From the NCBI GenBank assembly GCA_016718155.1, contig JADKEH010000044.1, positions 248,001-312,000 of the forward strand: DNA of 64,000 nt, written 5' to 3'. The notes beneath the pieces are model-generated. The model ran no database searches. It worked only from the letters and a program-made list of their open reading frames with translations, and was not told where the DNA came from. A program made the position numbers and the translations under genes. Positions within the stretch are counted from its first letter, which is position 1; every line of letters begins with the position of its first letter. Source of the stretch: Candidatus Rhodoferax randersensis. Its GTDB lineage: Bacteria > Pseudomonadota > Gammaproteobacteria > Burkholderiales > Burkholderiaceae_C. Shown in pieces: positions 25,317 through 33,385 of the stretch.

Positions 25317-26306
25317 ATGTACCAACTGCTCAAGAACCTAACGCCCACCCAACAGGTGGGAGCCCTGTTCGTTATCGTCTTCGGCTTTCTGCTGATTGCC
25401 AGCGCCGTGGCGTTCATGTTGTCGCTTCACGAGGACAAGGACGAAGCCGTGGCCGAGCGGCGTCGCAGCGATCTGCGCAACTTCGATGGCATCCTGCGCA
25501 CCAGTTGGCTGATGGTGCTGGTGTTCTGGATCGGCTGGTTGTCCGGTAACTGGATAGCCATCACGCTCTTCGCGCTGATCTCGTTTTTCGCCCTGCGCGA
25601 ATTCCTGACCCTGTCGCCAACCCGCCGCGGCGACCACCGCGGTCTGGTGCTGGCCTTCTTTGTGGTGCTGCCGGCGCAGTACTGGCTGGTGGGCACCGAG
25701 CACTTCGATCTGTTCACGGTGTTCATCCCGGTCTATGTGTTTCTGGCAATCCCGGTCGCCAGCGCCCTGGCCAATGACCCGCAGCGCTTTCTGGAGCGAA
25801 ATGCCAAGCTGCAGTGGGGCATCATGGTGTGCATCTACGGCATGAGCCATGTGCCCGCGCTGTTGCTGCTGGAGTTTCCCAAATATGAAGGGCGCAACGC
25901 TTTTCTGGTCTTCTTCCTTGTGATCGTGGTGCAGACCAGCACCGTGGTCCAGCACCTGGCGTCACGCCGGTTCAAGCGCGCGCCCGCCGCGCCGCAGATC
26001 AGCCAGAGCTTCAATTGGCCGAGTTGGTGGACCGGCATCGCGGTGGCCAGTGTGTTGGGCACGCTTTTGGCCGGCATCACACCGTTTGTGCCGGGGCAGG
26101 CCTTCGCGATGTCCTTCATTGCCTGCGCGGCCGGCTCGCTGGGGCACCTGGTGATGAAGGCGCTCAAGCGCGACCGCGGCATCCCGATCTGGGGACCGGA
26201 CAGCGCCTCGGTCACCGGCGCTGGCGGGCTGCTGGACCGGGTCGATGCGCTGTGTTTTGCCGCACCGGTGTTCTTTCACTCGGTTCGCTGGTTTTTCAAC
26301 CTTTAG
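25317..26306 (+). CDS. Phosphatidate cytidylyltransferase-like membrane protein (CdsA family)
   Basis: The 329-residue protein has about eight hydrophobic segments and an N-terminal extension before LMVLVFWIGWLSGNW. The C-terminal CdsA signature is recognisable in KALKRDRGIPIWG followed by GAGGLLDRVDALCFAAPVFF, although it is less conserved than in classic CdsA, which has a KD pair before the HGG loop. The enzyme would make CDP-diacylglycerol from phosphatidic acid. The tight link to the PlsC-like gene supports this. It is probably a paralogue of the main cdsA, which usually lies in the uppS-dxr-rseP region. Confidence 0.83.
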   Translation: MYQLLKNLTPTQQVGALFVIVFGFLLIASAVAFMLSLHEDKDEAVAERRRSDLRNFDGILRTSWLMVLVFWIGWLSGNWIAITLFALISFFALREFLTLSPTRRGDHRGLVLAFFVVLPAQYWLVGTEHFDLFTVFIPVYVFLAIPVASALANDPQRFLERNAKLQWGIMVCIYGMSHVPALLLLEFPKYEGRNAFLVFFLVIVVQTSTVVQHLASRRFKRAPAAPQISQSFNWPSWWTGIAVASVLGTLLAGITPFVPGQAFAMSFIACAAGSLGHLVMKALKRDRGIPIWGPDSASVTGAGGLLDRVDALCFAAPVFFHSVRWFFNL

Positions 26307-26346
26307 CATCCGTCTTTATTGACCACCTCGCTACTACTTCAATAGC

Positions 26347-26895
26347 ATGCGAATCCTTGGCATCGACCCCGGCCTACGCACCACCGGCTTTGGTGTGATC
26401 GACGTCGAGGGCTCGGCGTCGAGCTACGTGGCCAGCGGCACCATCAGCACCACCCACATGGAAAAAGGGCAACTGCCCGAGCGCCTCAAGGTCTTGTTTG
26501 ACGGCATCCGCGAAGTGGTCGGCCGCTACCAGCCAGATTGCGCCTCGGTCGAGATTGTGTTTGTCAACGTCAACCCCCAGTCAACGCTGCTACTGGGGCA
26601 GGCACGCGGCGCCTGCATCACGGCGCTGGTGTCATCCGATTTGCCGGTGGCCGAATACACCGCCTTGCAGATGAAGCAGGCGGTGACCGGCCACGGCCGA
26701 GCCCAGAAGCACCAGATTCAGGAGATGGTACGCCGACTGCTGAGCCTGCCCGGCCTGCCCGGCCCCGACGCCGCCGACGCCCTGGGCCTGGCCATCACCC
26801 ACGCCCACGCCGGCGCGGCCCTCGCGCGACTGGCGACGGCGAGCGGGCTCGGTGGCCTAGGCAGTGGCAAGTACCGGGCGGGACGGAGCCGCTGA
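26347..26895 (+). CDS. ruvC: Holliday junction endodeoxyribonuclease RuvC
   Basis: The 182-residue RNase H-fold resolvase cuts Holliday junctions with RuvAB. Acidic catalytic residues are seen in ILGIDPGLRTTGFG, the Glu of CASVEIVFVNVNP, and the Asp residues of GPDAADALGLAITHAH. The MKQAVTGHGRAQKHQIQ block is typical. Length matches RuvC (about 170-185). ruvA and ruvB are not adjacent in this window. Confidence 0.96.
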   Translation: MRILGIDPGLRTTGFGVIDVEGSASSYVASGTISTTHMEKGQLPERLKVLFDGIREVVGRYQPDCASVEIVFVNVNPQSTLLLGQARGACITALVSSDLPVAEYTALQMKQAVTGHGRAQKHQIQEMVRRLLSLPGLPGPDAADALGLAITHAHAGAALARLATASGLGGLGSGKYRAGRSR

Positions 26896-26963
26896 GACGT
26901 GGCGGCAGTGGATGTGCCCGCAAGGAACCAGGCATTCGGACCGCACACTGCTCCCGGCTCACG

Positions 26964-27140
26964 CTAGGCAATGCGCTCCAGCACCAGCACCGCAAAGAAG
27001 CCAAACGCCGCGATTAAGGTCCATTTGAGGGTGAGCAAACCAATGCGCCGGTAACGGACTTGTCCGGTCGCGGCATAGAACGAGAACGACACCACAGCGC
27101 CGAGCAGCAGCATGAGAATGAGCCAGCGAAACAGCAGCAT
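26964..27140 (-). CDS. Small membrane protein downstream of lpxC
   Basis: A 58-residue reading frame begins MLLFRWLILMLLLGAVVSF and ends LVLERIA. It has two predicted membrane helices (about residues 2-22 and 39-55) separated by a basic turn (GQVRYRRIG), giving both ends on the same side of the membrane. It starts 16 bases after the lpxC stop codon on the same strand, so it is probably cotranscribed. I recall similar short hypothetical proteins beside lpxC in Burkholderiales but know no function. Confidence 0.7.
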   Translation of the reverse strand: MLLFRWLILMLLLGAVVSFSFYAATGQVRYRRIGLLTLKWTLIAAFGFFAVLVLERIA

Positions 27141-27156
27141 GTTTCAGGCCGGTCGG

Positions 27157-28080
27157 CTACCAGGCACGCGCCAGTTGCGCAAAGCCCTTGGGCGCGGACT
27201 GTTCATCCTCGAAAGTCACGATCTTCCAGGCGTCCGTTTGGGACAGCAGTTCACGCACCAGCTTGTTGTTCAAGGCATGGCCGGAACGAAAGGCGCTGAA
27301 GCTGGCCAGCAAAGGCTTTCCCAGCATGTACAGGTCGCCCATGGCATCCAGAATCTTGTGCTTGACGAATTCGTCGTCGTAACGCAGGCCACCGGCGTTG
27401 AGAATCTTGTAGTCATCCATCACGATGGCGTTGTCCAGGCCACCGCCCAGCCCCAGGCCGTTGACCCGCATGGTCTCGACATCCTTGGTGAAGCCAAAGG
27501 TACGAGCCCGCGCGATGTCGCGGGAGTACGAATTCAGACTCATGTCAAACGCCACCTGCTGCCCAGTGGAGTCCACTGCCGGGTGGTCGAAATCGATCTC
27601 GAAACTCAGTTTGTAGCCGTGGAAAGGCTCCAGCCGCGCCCAGCGCTCGGACGCCCCTACGCCTTCACGCACCTCCACCGGCTTGATCACCTGGATGAAG
27701 CGGCGCGGCGCATTCTGAAACACGATGCCCGCGCTTTGCAGCAAGAACACAAACGAGGCTGCCGAACCATCGAGAATGGGCACCTCTTCAGCGGTAATGT
27801 CCACGTACAGGTTGTCGATGCCCAGACCCGCGCAGGCCGACATCAGGTGCTCGACGGTGGCCACTTTGGCACCGCCATTTGCTACCGTGGTGGCCATGCG
27901 CGTATCCGACACCGAGCTGGCCACCATCGGGATGTCAACCGGCTGTGGCAGGTCCACGCGACGAAACACGATGCCGGTATCCGGTTGCGCCGGGCGCAAC
28001 GTGAGCTCCACCCGTTGCCCGCTGTGCACGCCCACACCGACGGCGCGGGTCAGGGATTTGAGGGTTCGTTGTGTTAGCAC
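27157..28080 (-). CDS. lpxC: UDP-3-O-acyl-N-acetylglucosamine deacetylase LpxC
   Basis: The 307-residue zinc enzyme commits the cell to lipid A synthesis. It begins LTQRTLKSLTRAVGVGVHSG. Zinc ligands are the His of VEHLMSACAGLGIDN and the His/Asp of KHKILDAMGDLYMLG; the catalytic His is in FRSGHALNNKLV. The GTG start is fixed by the family N-terminus. A TAGAAT hexamer lies exactly 6 bases upstream without any Shine-Dalgarno sequence, suggesting a leaderless mRNA. In relatives lpxC lies beside ftsZ; here about 22 kb of glycan genes separate them. Confidence 0.97.
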   Translation of the reverse strand: MLTQRTLKSLTRAVGVGVHSGQRVELTLRPAQPDTGIVFRRVDLPQPVDIPMVASSVSDTRMATTVANGGAKVATVEHLMSACAGLGIDNLYVDITAEEVPILDGSAASFVFLLQSAGIVFQNAPRRFIQVIKPVEVREGVGASERWARLEPFHGYKLSFEIDFDHPAVDSTGQQVAFDMSLNSYSRDIARARTFGFTKDVETMRVNGLGLGGGLDNAIVMDDYKILNAGGLRYDDEFVKHKILDAMGDLYMLGKPLLASFSAFRSGHALNNKLVRELLSQTDAWKIVTFEDEQSAPKGFAQLARAW

Positions 28081-28086
28081 GAAGCA

Positions 28087-28092
28087 ATTCTA
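28087..28092 (-). promoter_or_regulatory. -10-like element 6 bases before lpxC
   Basis: On the minus strand TAGAAT is followed by TGCTTC and the GTG start. Spacing predicts transcription starting at the initiation codon. Confidence 0.45.
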
Positions 28093-28465
28093 CGACCGAC
28101 TCCCAAGCGAAAGCTTTTGGGAAAGTTGCATTGCTCCGCCACCATCTCAGCGCAGACCTGCCGATGCTGAATAGAATGAGGGACTTGGCTTCGATTATTC
28201 TCCCGAGCGTTTAGGTGGCTTTTTCATTTGAAGTGCGCGATCGCTCGGTCGCTCGGCAGCAAGGCTGGTGACAGGGAATAGGTTAGAGATCCACCACGAG
28301 TGCCCTATGTTTGGACCATCGCGCGATGGGCGGTACTGTCCGACACCGGCGCCCCTTAGCAAATATGAGTTTTCTCGGTTGACCGCTGCTTGATGCAAAT
28401 GACCTCTGTCCCGCTTATCTTGTTTTCGTCAGTCACCCTGGCCCTGAAACCCTGAGAGCGGGATG

Positions 28466-28491
28466 GCTGGGTCGAAGCCCAGCATGTTTTT
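28466..28491 (+). terminator. Possible terminator or attenuator before the island
   Basis: GCTGGG (28466-28471) pairs with CCCAGC (28478-28483) across a 6-base loop and is followed, after ATG, by five T residues. The stem is short. It lies 55 bases before the first island gene and could attenuate it. Confidence 0.4.
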
Positions 28492-28546
28492 GGCGATCTA
28501 GCGGTACATCGCTTACGCAACGGGTCAGAAAGGGCCAATCAATCGC

Positions 28547-29782
28547 GTGTCAGCACAAAGTCACAAACACCTGCAGGCATTGTTTGGCAGCAATGCATGG
28601 GTCAACTTCGTCTATTTGGCCACCTTTTTGGTGATGGGGGGACTGTTGGATGCAGTCGAATTTGGTGCCTTCCGGGTCGCGCAAGCTTATTTGTCTGTTG
28701 CCGCCAGCATCGCTATGCTGGGACTGAACACGGCGATCACTCATCAGTTTCCATTGTTCACGCCTGGCCAGAGGGTGAGTGCATGGATATGGACAAGACG
28801 CGTGCTCCTGGTTACTTCGGTGTGCGCCGGAATCGGCGTCTATGTCGTAGCTCCGTCGGTCGTGCGTGACGGCAACACGATGCAGGAGTTGCTGTACCTT
28901 CTGTCCTTCCCGGTCGCGGTAGCGGGGGCGAGTTTGTGCAATGTCCTTCTGTCGGTCTATCAAGCCCGAGGCGATCTCAATGGGTATGCGCGCCTGCAGG
29001 CTCAATGGAAAACCATGGTGTTCGTGTTTGGTCTGATAGGTGGCGCGCTGCTTCAGGCTCAAACGGCTCTGATAGCCATGGCGTTAGCCTATTTCGGGGT
29101 GTATGCGCTGCACCGTCGGAATACGCCTGCGCCGCGTCCTCCACCTGAAATTGGTAAGGTTGCACTGCCAGATATTTTTGCTCCTCTGTTCAGAAGTGGG
29201 GTGTGGCCCTTTGCGTCCATCTGTGTCTCGGTGATTTACTCAAATATCGAGTTCCTTTATGTGGATACGAAGGACCTGAATTCAGGTGCGGCGGGAGCTT
29301 ATTCGCTTGCCTCCTTGATTTTCATTGGTGGAGCTGCCTTTTTCATGCCGTTCCAAACCTATGCAGGTAGTCTGGTGGTCAATCAGAAAGTTAAATTGAT
29401 CGGCTTGCTAAAACTTCAATTGGCCTGCCTGGTCGCGGTTTGCCTGACCGCCTTGCTGGCACTGGGAACGGCCTACGGGCTTACATATGTCTACCCGCTG
29501 AAGTTCAACGCCGTTTTCTTGGACTTCGCGGCCTTGGTCTGTGTCAAACTGGGCCTTTGGGGCAGCTATGCGGTCGTTGGCAGCGTCCTGAATTACCTTG
29601 AAAAGGGCTTTGAAGGATTCCTCTTGACCGTGATCTGCCTGATGGGCCTGGGGCTGGGCTCGCTGTTGATGGGGGGAGTCAATTCGCTGCGCGAGATGGT
29701 GATGCTGCAGATTGCATCCAACCTCATCCTGTTGGTCGGTAGTATGTATTTGGTTGTAGACGGTTATAGGGGCAATCCATGA
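28547..29782 (+). CDS. Wzx-like oligosaccharide flippase (polysaccharide biosynthesis membrane protein)
   Basis: The 411-residue protein has about ten to twelve hydrophobic segments, as in MOP-superfamily flippases that move lipid-linked sugars across the inner membrane. It opens NAWVNFVYLATFLVMGGLLD and ends with LILLVGSMYLVVDG. Sequence outside the membrane segments is poorly conserved, so assignment rests on topology and on its place at the head of a glycan cluster. The GTG start has a weak AAAGGG about 14 bases upstream. Its codon usage looks less GC-biased than the flanking division genes, which fits acquisition by transfer. Confidence 0.8.
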   Translation: MSAQSHKHLQALFGSNAWVNFVYLATFLVMGGLLDAVEFGAFRVAQAYLSVAASIAMLGLNTAITHQFPLFTPGQRVSAWIWTRRVLLVTSVCAGIGVYVVAPSVVRDGNTMQELLYLLSFPVAVAGASLCNVLLSVYQARGDLNGYARLQAQWKTMVFVFGLIGGALLQAQTALIAMALAYFGVYALHRRNTPAPRPPPEIGKVALPDIFAPLFRSGVWPFASICVSVIYSNIEFLYVDTKDLNSGAAGAYSLASLIFIGGAAFFMPFQTYAGSLVVNQKVKLIGLLKLQLACLVAVCLTALLALGTAYGLTYVYPLKFNAVFLDFAALVCVKLGLWGSYAVVGSVLNYLEKGFEGFLLTVICLMGLGLGSLLMGGVNSLREMVMLQIASNLILLVGSMYLVVDGYRGNP

Positions 29783-29816
29783 AACGGATGGCAAACAACA
29801 AGCTGCTGGACACGAA

Positions 29817-30947
29817 ATGAAAGTTCCATTCATTGATATCGCGCGGTACGAGGCCGGGTTTCAGCCGCAATGGCTTGAGAAGGTGGCTTCCATGTCGGCG
29901 GAAGCGCAGTTTATTGGCGGGGCGGAAGTCGGCGCGCTGGAAAACCGATTGAAGTCCGTCCTGGGTGTTCAGCATGCGGTGGGCTGTGCGAATGGAACGG
30001 ATGCATTGCAGCTTGGTCTGCGTGCGCTTGGTGTTGGTGTGGGAGACGTGGTGCTGGTTCCGAATGCCACGTTCTGGGCCACGTTTGAAGCGGTGGTCAA
30101 TGTGGGGGGGGTGCCGGTCACGGTGGATATCGACTTGAAAGACGGCGGTATTGATCTCCAGGCTTTTGAGGACGCGGTCAAGGCGGAGCGACCCAAGGCG
30201 GCCGTCGTGGCCCATCTGTATGGCTGGGGGACCGGGCATATCCGTGCGCTTCGCGCTCTGTGTCTTCAACATGGAGTGCAACTGCTTGAGGATGGGGCTC
30301 AATGCTTCGGGGTGCGCCACCAGGGCGAATCGCTATTCGAGGGGGCGTTGATCTCCACAGCATCTTTCTATCCTGCGAAGGTTCTGGGTGCGGCGGGTGA
30401 TGCGGGGGCCGTTTTTACCAATGATGCAGCGCTTGCAGAGCATGTCCGGCGCTTGGGCAATCATGGTCGCACGGCGCACTATGGTTTCGGTGATGTGGGC
30501 TGGAACTCGCGGTTGGATGCCTTGCAGGCGGCTTTCCTGAATCTGTCCATGAACTATATTGACGTTCGCATCCAATCCCGTCGACAGTCGGCCGAAGAAT
30601 ACCGGCGCCGCTTGCCAGAGGCAGGGCTGACGCCGATGAACCCGCCGGCGGGCTATGTGGAAAATGGCTATTGCAATGTCTGCTTGATTCCAAATGTGTC
30701 CCAGAAAGAGCGTCTGGAAACTTCGCTCAAGGCGCGCTCCGTCGGTTTTGGCAACATTTACCCTGGTGCGATGTCGGTCCAGAGCGGGGCAGCTAAGTAC
30801 TTGAAGAAGCACTACGGCGGGACTAACGCTGAGCTGTTGTCGAAGTCGGTATTGAATCTGCCCTTGTTTGCGTACATGAAAGACGACGAACTGGACTATG
30901 TGATCACGGTTGTGCGCGATGCGATGTCGGGTGGAGCGCCGTCATGA
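29817..30947 (+). CDS. DegT/DnrJ/EryC1 sugar aminotransferase (WbpE-like)
   Basis: The 376-residue PLP enzyme transfers an amino group to a keto-sugar nucleotide. Motifs are AVGCANGTDALQLGLRALGV, the LLEDGAQCFGVRHQG aspartate, and the PLP lysine in TASFYPAKVLGAAGDAGAV. The next two genes are an acyltransferase and a Gfo/Idh oxidoreductase, so the three resemble WbpE, WbpD and WbpB of P. aeruginosa, which build the 3-acetamido group of UDP-GlcNAc(3NAc)A. It overlaps the acyltransferase by 4 bases. The substrate is inferred from context. Confidence 0.88.
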   Translation: MKVPFIDIARYEAGFQPQWLEKVASMSAEAQFIGGAEVGALENRLKSVLGVQHAVGCANGTDALQLGLRALGVGVGDVVLVPNATFWATFEAVVNVGGVPVTVDIDLKDGGIDLQAFEDAVKAERPKAAVVAHLYGWGTGHIRALRALCLQHGVQLLEDGAQCFGVRHQGESLFEGALISTASFYPAKVLGAAGDAGAVFTNDAALAEHVRRLGNHGRTAHYGFGDVGWNSRLDALQAAFLNLSMNYIDVRIQSRRQSAEEYRRRLPEAGLTPMNPPAGYVENGYCNVCLIPNVSQKERLETSLKARSVGFGNIYPGAMSVQSGAAKYLKKHYGGTNAELLSKSVLNLPLFAYMKDDELDYVITVVRDAMSGGAPS

Positions 30948-31447
30948 CCGACAAGTCCACGGTTTACATCCACCCCACAGCCAATGTCGCGAATGTTACG
31001 TCCATTGGCAAAGGTACCAAGATCTGGATCAATGTTCAAATCCGGGAGAACGCTTCTATCGGCGATAACTGTATCTTGTCCAAGGACGTCTATGTCGATC
31101 ACGGCGTGTCCATCGGGCATCGCTGCAAGATCCAGAATAGCGTCTCGGTCTACAACGGCGTTACCCTCGGCGACGATGTCTTCGTCGGGCCAAACGTCAC
31201 CTTCACCAACGACCGGGTGCCCCGTGCGTTCAATCCCGACTGGAAGATCACCCCGACCAGGATAGAAACCGGGGCCAGCATCGGCGCGAATTCCACGATC
31301 GTCTGTGGCGTCACCATCGGCGAGTATGCGATGGTCGCAGCTGGCTGCGTGGTGACCCGGGACGTGCCGCCCTATACCCTCGTAATGGGCAACCCGGCGC
31401 GACCGGTCGGCAAGATCGACAAAATGGGGAACCGTATTGCGGAGTAA
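30944..31447 (+). CDS. Hexapeptide-repeat sugar N-acyltransferase (WbpD-like)
   Basis: The 167-residue protein is built from left-handed beta-helix hexapeptide repeats (IGKGTKIWINVQIRENA, IGDNCILSKDVYVD, IGHRCKIQNSVSVY). The loop LGDDVFVGPNVTFTNDRVPR and the IGANSTIVCGVTIGEYAMVA block match UDP-sugar N-acetyltransferases such as WbpD. It would acetylate the amino group installed by the preceding aminotransferase. The start overlaps that gene and the oxidoreductase follows after 6 bases. Confidence 0.88.
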   Translation: MTDKSTVYIHPTANVANVTSIGKGTKIWINVQIRENASIGDNCILSKDVYVDHGVSIGHRCKIQNSVSVYNGVTLGDDVFVGPNVTFTNDRVPRAFNPDWKITPTRIETGASIGANSTIVCGVTIGEYAMVAAGCVVTRDVPPYTLVMGNPARPVGKIDKMGNRIAE

Positions 31448-31453
31448 AAAGGA

Positions 31454-32410
31454 ATGAATCACAAGCCGATACGTGTAGGCCTGATCGGCCTGGGGCGCAT
31501 GGGGCAGAACCATCTGCGCATCCTGTCCATGCTCAAGGGTGTCGAACTGGCCTTCGTGGCGGATACCGACGCGGCGCATGCCACCCGTCTCGGTGTTTCG
31601 TACGGCGTGCCCGGCGTGAGCAAGCTCGACGCTATGCTCGACACTACGGACGCCGTGGTGATCTGCACGCCGACCGTGACGCACGCTGATTACATCTGCA
31701 TGGTGGCCGGCAAGGTGCGCAATATCTTCGTCGAGAAGCCGCTGGCGGACACCCTGGAGGAAGCGAATCGCGTGGCCTGCTTGGTCGCCGAGAACGGCTT
31801 GAACGTTCAGGTCGGTTTCATCGAACGCTTCAACCCCGCCGTCCAGAGCCTCAAGCAGGTGCTCGACAAGTCCGCGCGCGTCATCAGCATCGATTTCACC
31901 CGCACCAACAAGCTCAGCGCCCGGATCACCGATGTCGATGTCGTGACCGACCTGATGATCCATGACATCGACTTGGCGCTCTACCTCAACGGCCCAGCAC
32001 GTTCGGTGGCGGCACACGGTTTCGCGCAAGGCAAGATGATCGACTTTGCTTCCGCTCTGATTACCCACGAGAACGGCCGCTTTTCCCGCATTCAGGCCAG
32101 CCGCATCACTGAGAAGAAGATGCGACTGATCGAGGCGACCTGCGTGGACATGTTCGTCGACTGCGAGTTGCTGAGAAAAGAAATCATCATAAGTCGGCAG
32201 TCCGAGATCCGTCAGGCCGAGGGGCAGCCCTACACGATCTCCGCAGTCCAGGAGGCCATCGAGGTTCGTCCGCAGGAAGCGCTACTGTCCGAGCTGCAGG
32301 CTTTCGTGGCGAGCTGCCGGAGCCACCGCTCGGCAGATCTCCCTGGCGTGCAGGACGGCCTGGCCGCCATGCAGATCAGCGACGAGATCCACAAGGCAGT
32401 GGCGGCATGA
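31454..32410 (+). CDS. Gfo/Idh/MocA oxidoreductase (WbpB-like)
   Basis: The 318-residue NAD-dependent dehydrogenase has the Rossmann motif VGLIGLGRMGQNHLRIL and the conserved EKP motif in IFVEKPLADTLEEAN. LMIHDIDLALYLNG supplies the active-site His. WbpB-type members oxidise C3 of UDP-GlcNAcA to the keto form used by the aminotransferase. Placement in a trio with an aminotransferase and an acyltransferase supports this. It overlaps the next gene by 4 bases. The matching 6-dehydrogenase (WbpA) is not in the window. Confidence 0.85.
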   Translation: MNHKPIRVGLIGLGRMGQNHLRILSMLKGVELAFVADTDAAHATRLGVSYGVPGVSKLDAMLDTTDAVVICTPTVTHADYICMVAGKVRNIFVEKPLADTLEEANRVACLVAENGLNVQVGFIERFNPAVQSLKQVLDKSARVISIDFTRTNKLSARITDVDVVTDLMIHDIDLALYLNGPARSVAAHGFAQGKMIDFASALITHENGRFSRIQASRITEKKMRLIEATCVDMFVDCELLRKEIIISRQSEIRQAEGQPYTISAVQEAIEVRPQEALLSELQAFVASCRSHRSADLPGVQDGLAAMQISDEIHKAVAA

Positions 32411-33385
32411 TGAAGCAGCGCGAGCTCTCCGGTAAGACCGTGCTCGTCACGGGCGGGGCCGGCTTCATCGGCAGCCATCTGGTAGACCGCCTGCTCACCG
32501 AGGGCGCCGCCCACGTCGCGGTCATCGACAACATGTTCTTGGGTTCGGAAGGGAACCTGTCGGACGCGCGGGCCACTGACAAGCTGAGCTTCTACAAGGA
32601 CGATGCCGAATTCGTCACCAGCCTGGATTACATTTTCAACCGGCATCCGATCGATATCGTTTTCAACTGCGCCACGAAGGCTCTCAACTATTCCTTCCTG
32701 AACCCGGCCAATGCCTTCGGAACCAACGTGACGGTGGCCTTGAACCTGCTGGAACTGCAGCGCCGGGGCGCTTTCAAGTCGCTCTGCCATTTTTCGACCT
32801 CAGAAGTCTATGGCTCGGCCGTTTACGAGCCCATGGACGAAAAACATCCCCGCAACCCGACCACGACCTATGCCGCTGGCAAGGCGGCGGCCGACCTGGC
32901 CGTGGAGAGCTATGTGCACATGTTCGGCCTGGACGGCTTCATCGTGCGCCCCTTCAACAACTATGGCCCGCGCCAGAATCACCGCGGGCTGCTGGCCGGC
33001 GTGATCCCCCTTGACCGCATGGCGCATCCTGACCGGCGGCGCCCCGGAAATCCATGGCGACGGCAAGCAGAGCCGGGACTTCATCCACGTGCGTGACACG
33101 GTCGACGCAGTGGTGAAACTGTTCCGGGTGTTGCCGGCCGGTGACTCGGTCAATATTTCCACGGACAACCAAATTGCTATTGGCGACCTGGTGACGCGCA
33201 TCGCGGCGATGCTGGGCTACCGCGAAGAGATCGTGCGCAAGCCGGCTCGGCAGGCGGACGTGCTGTGCCACAACGCCAGCAATCAGAAGGCGCGTGCGCT
33301 CATCGACTATTCACTCACCGATTTCGACACTGGCTTGCGCGAGACACTGGACTGGTATGTGAATCGCGTCGGGGCAGCAAAATGA
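32407..33385 (+). CDS. NAD-dependent epimerase/dehydratase (frameshifted)
   Basis: An extended SDR sugar-nucleotide enzyme of about 325 residues. The N-terminal part has TGGAGFIGSHLVDRLL, FSTSEVYGSAVYEPM and the catalytic TTYAAGKAAAD, with FNNYGPRQNHRGLLAGVIPL before the break. At 33006-33013 the CCCCCTTG run has one extra base; the sequence then continues in another frame as LTGGAPEIHGDGKQSRDF and on to the stop at 33385. Correcting it gives the normal length. Relatives are UDP-glucose/GlcNAc 4-epimerases and 4,6-dehydratases; the reaction is not determined. Coupled by 4-base overlaps on both sides. Confidence 0.85.

Larger units (their letters stand above)
28081..28546. other. Intergenic region between lpxC and the glycan island
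   Basis: These 466 bases hold the divergent control region of lpxC and the island. No convincing gene is present; a 67-codon minus-strand frame (28195-28398) matches nothing I recognise. A 6-bp hairpin with T-tract lies at 28466-28491. The region may include decayed mobile DNA, but no inverted repeats or transposase motif were found. Confidence 0.5.

Noticed and set aside
28330..28345. GGCGGTACTG as an ops/JUMPstart element for RfaH
   Set aside because: It matches only the first part of the ops consensus (GGCGGTAG), lies about 200 bases from the first gene, and RfaH control is not typical of Betaproteobacteria.
28195..28398. 67-codon minus-strand frame upstream of the island
   Set aside because: It has no recognisable domain, no ribosome binding site, and unconvincing codon usage.
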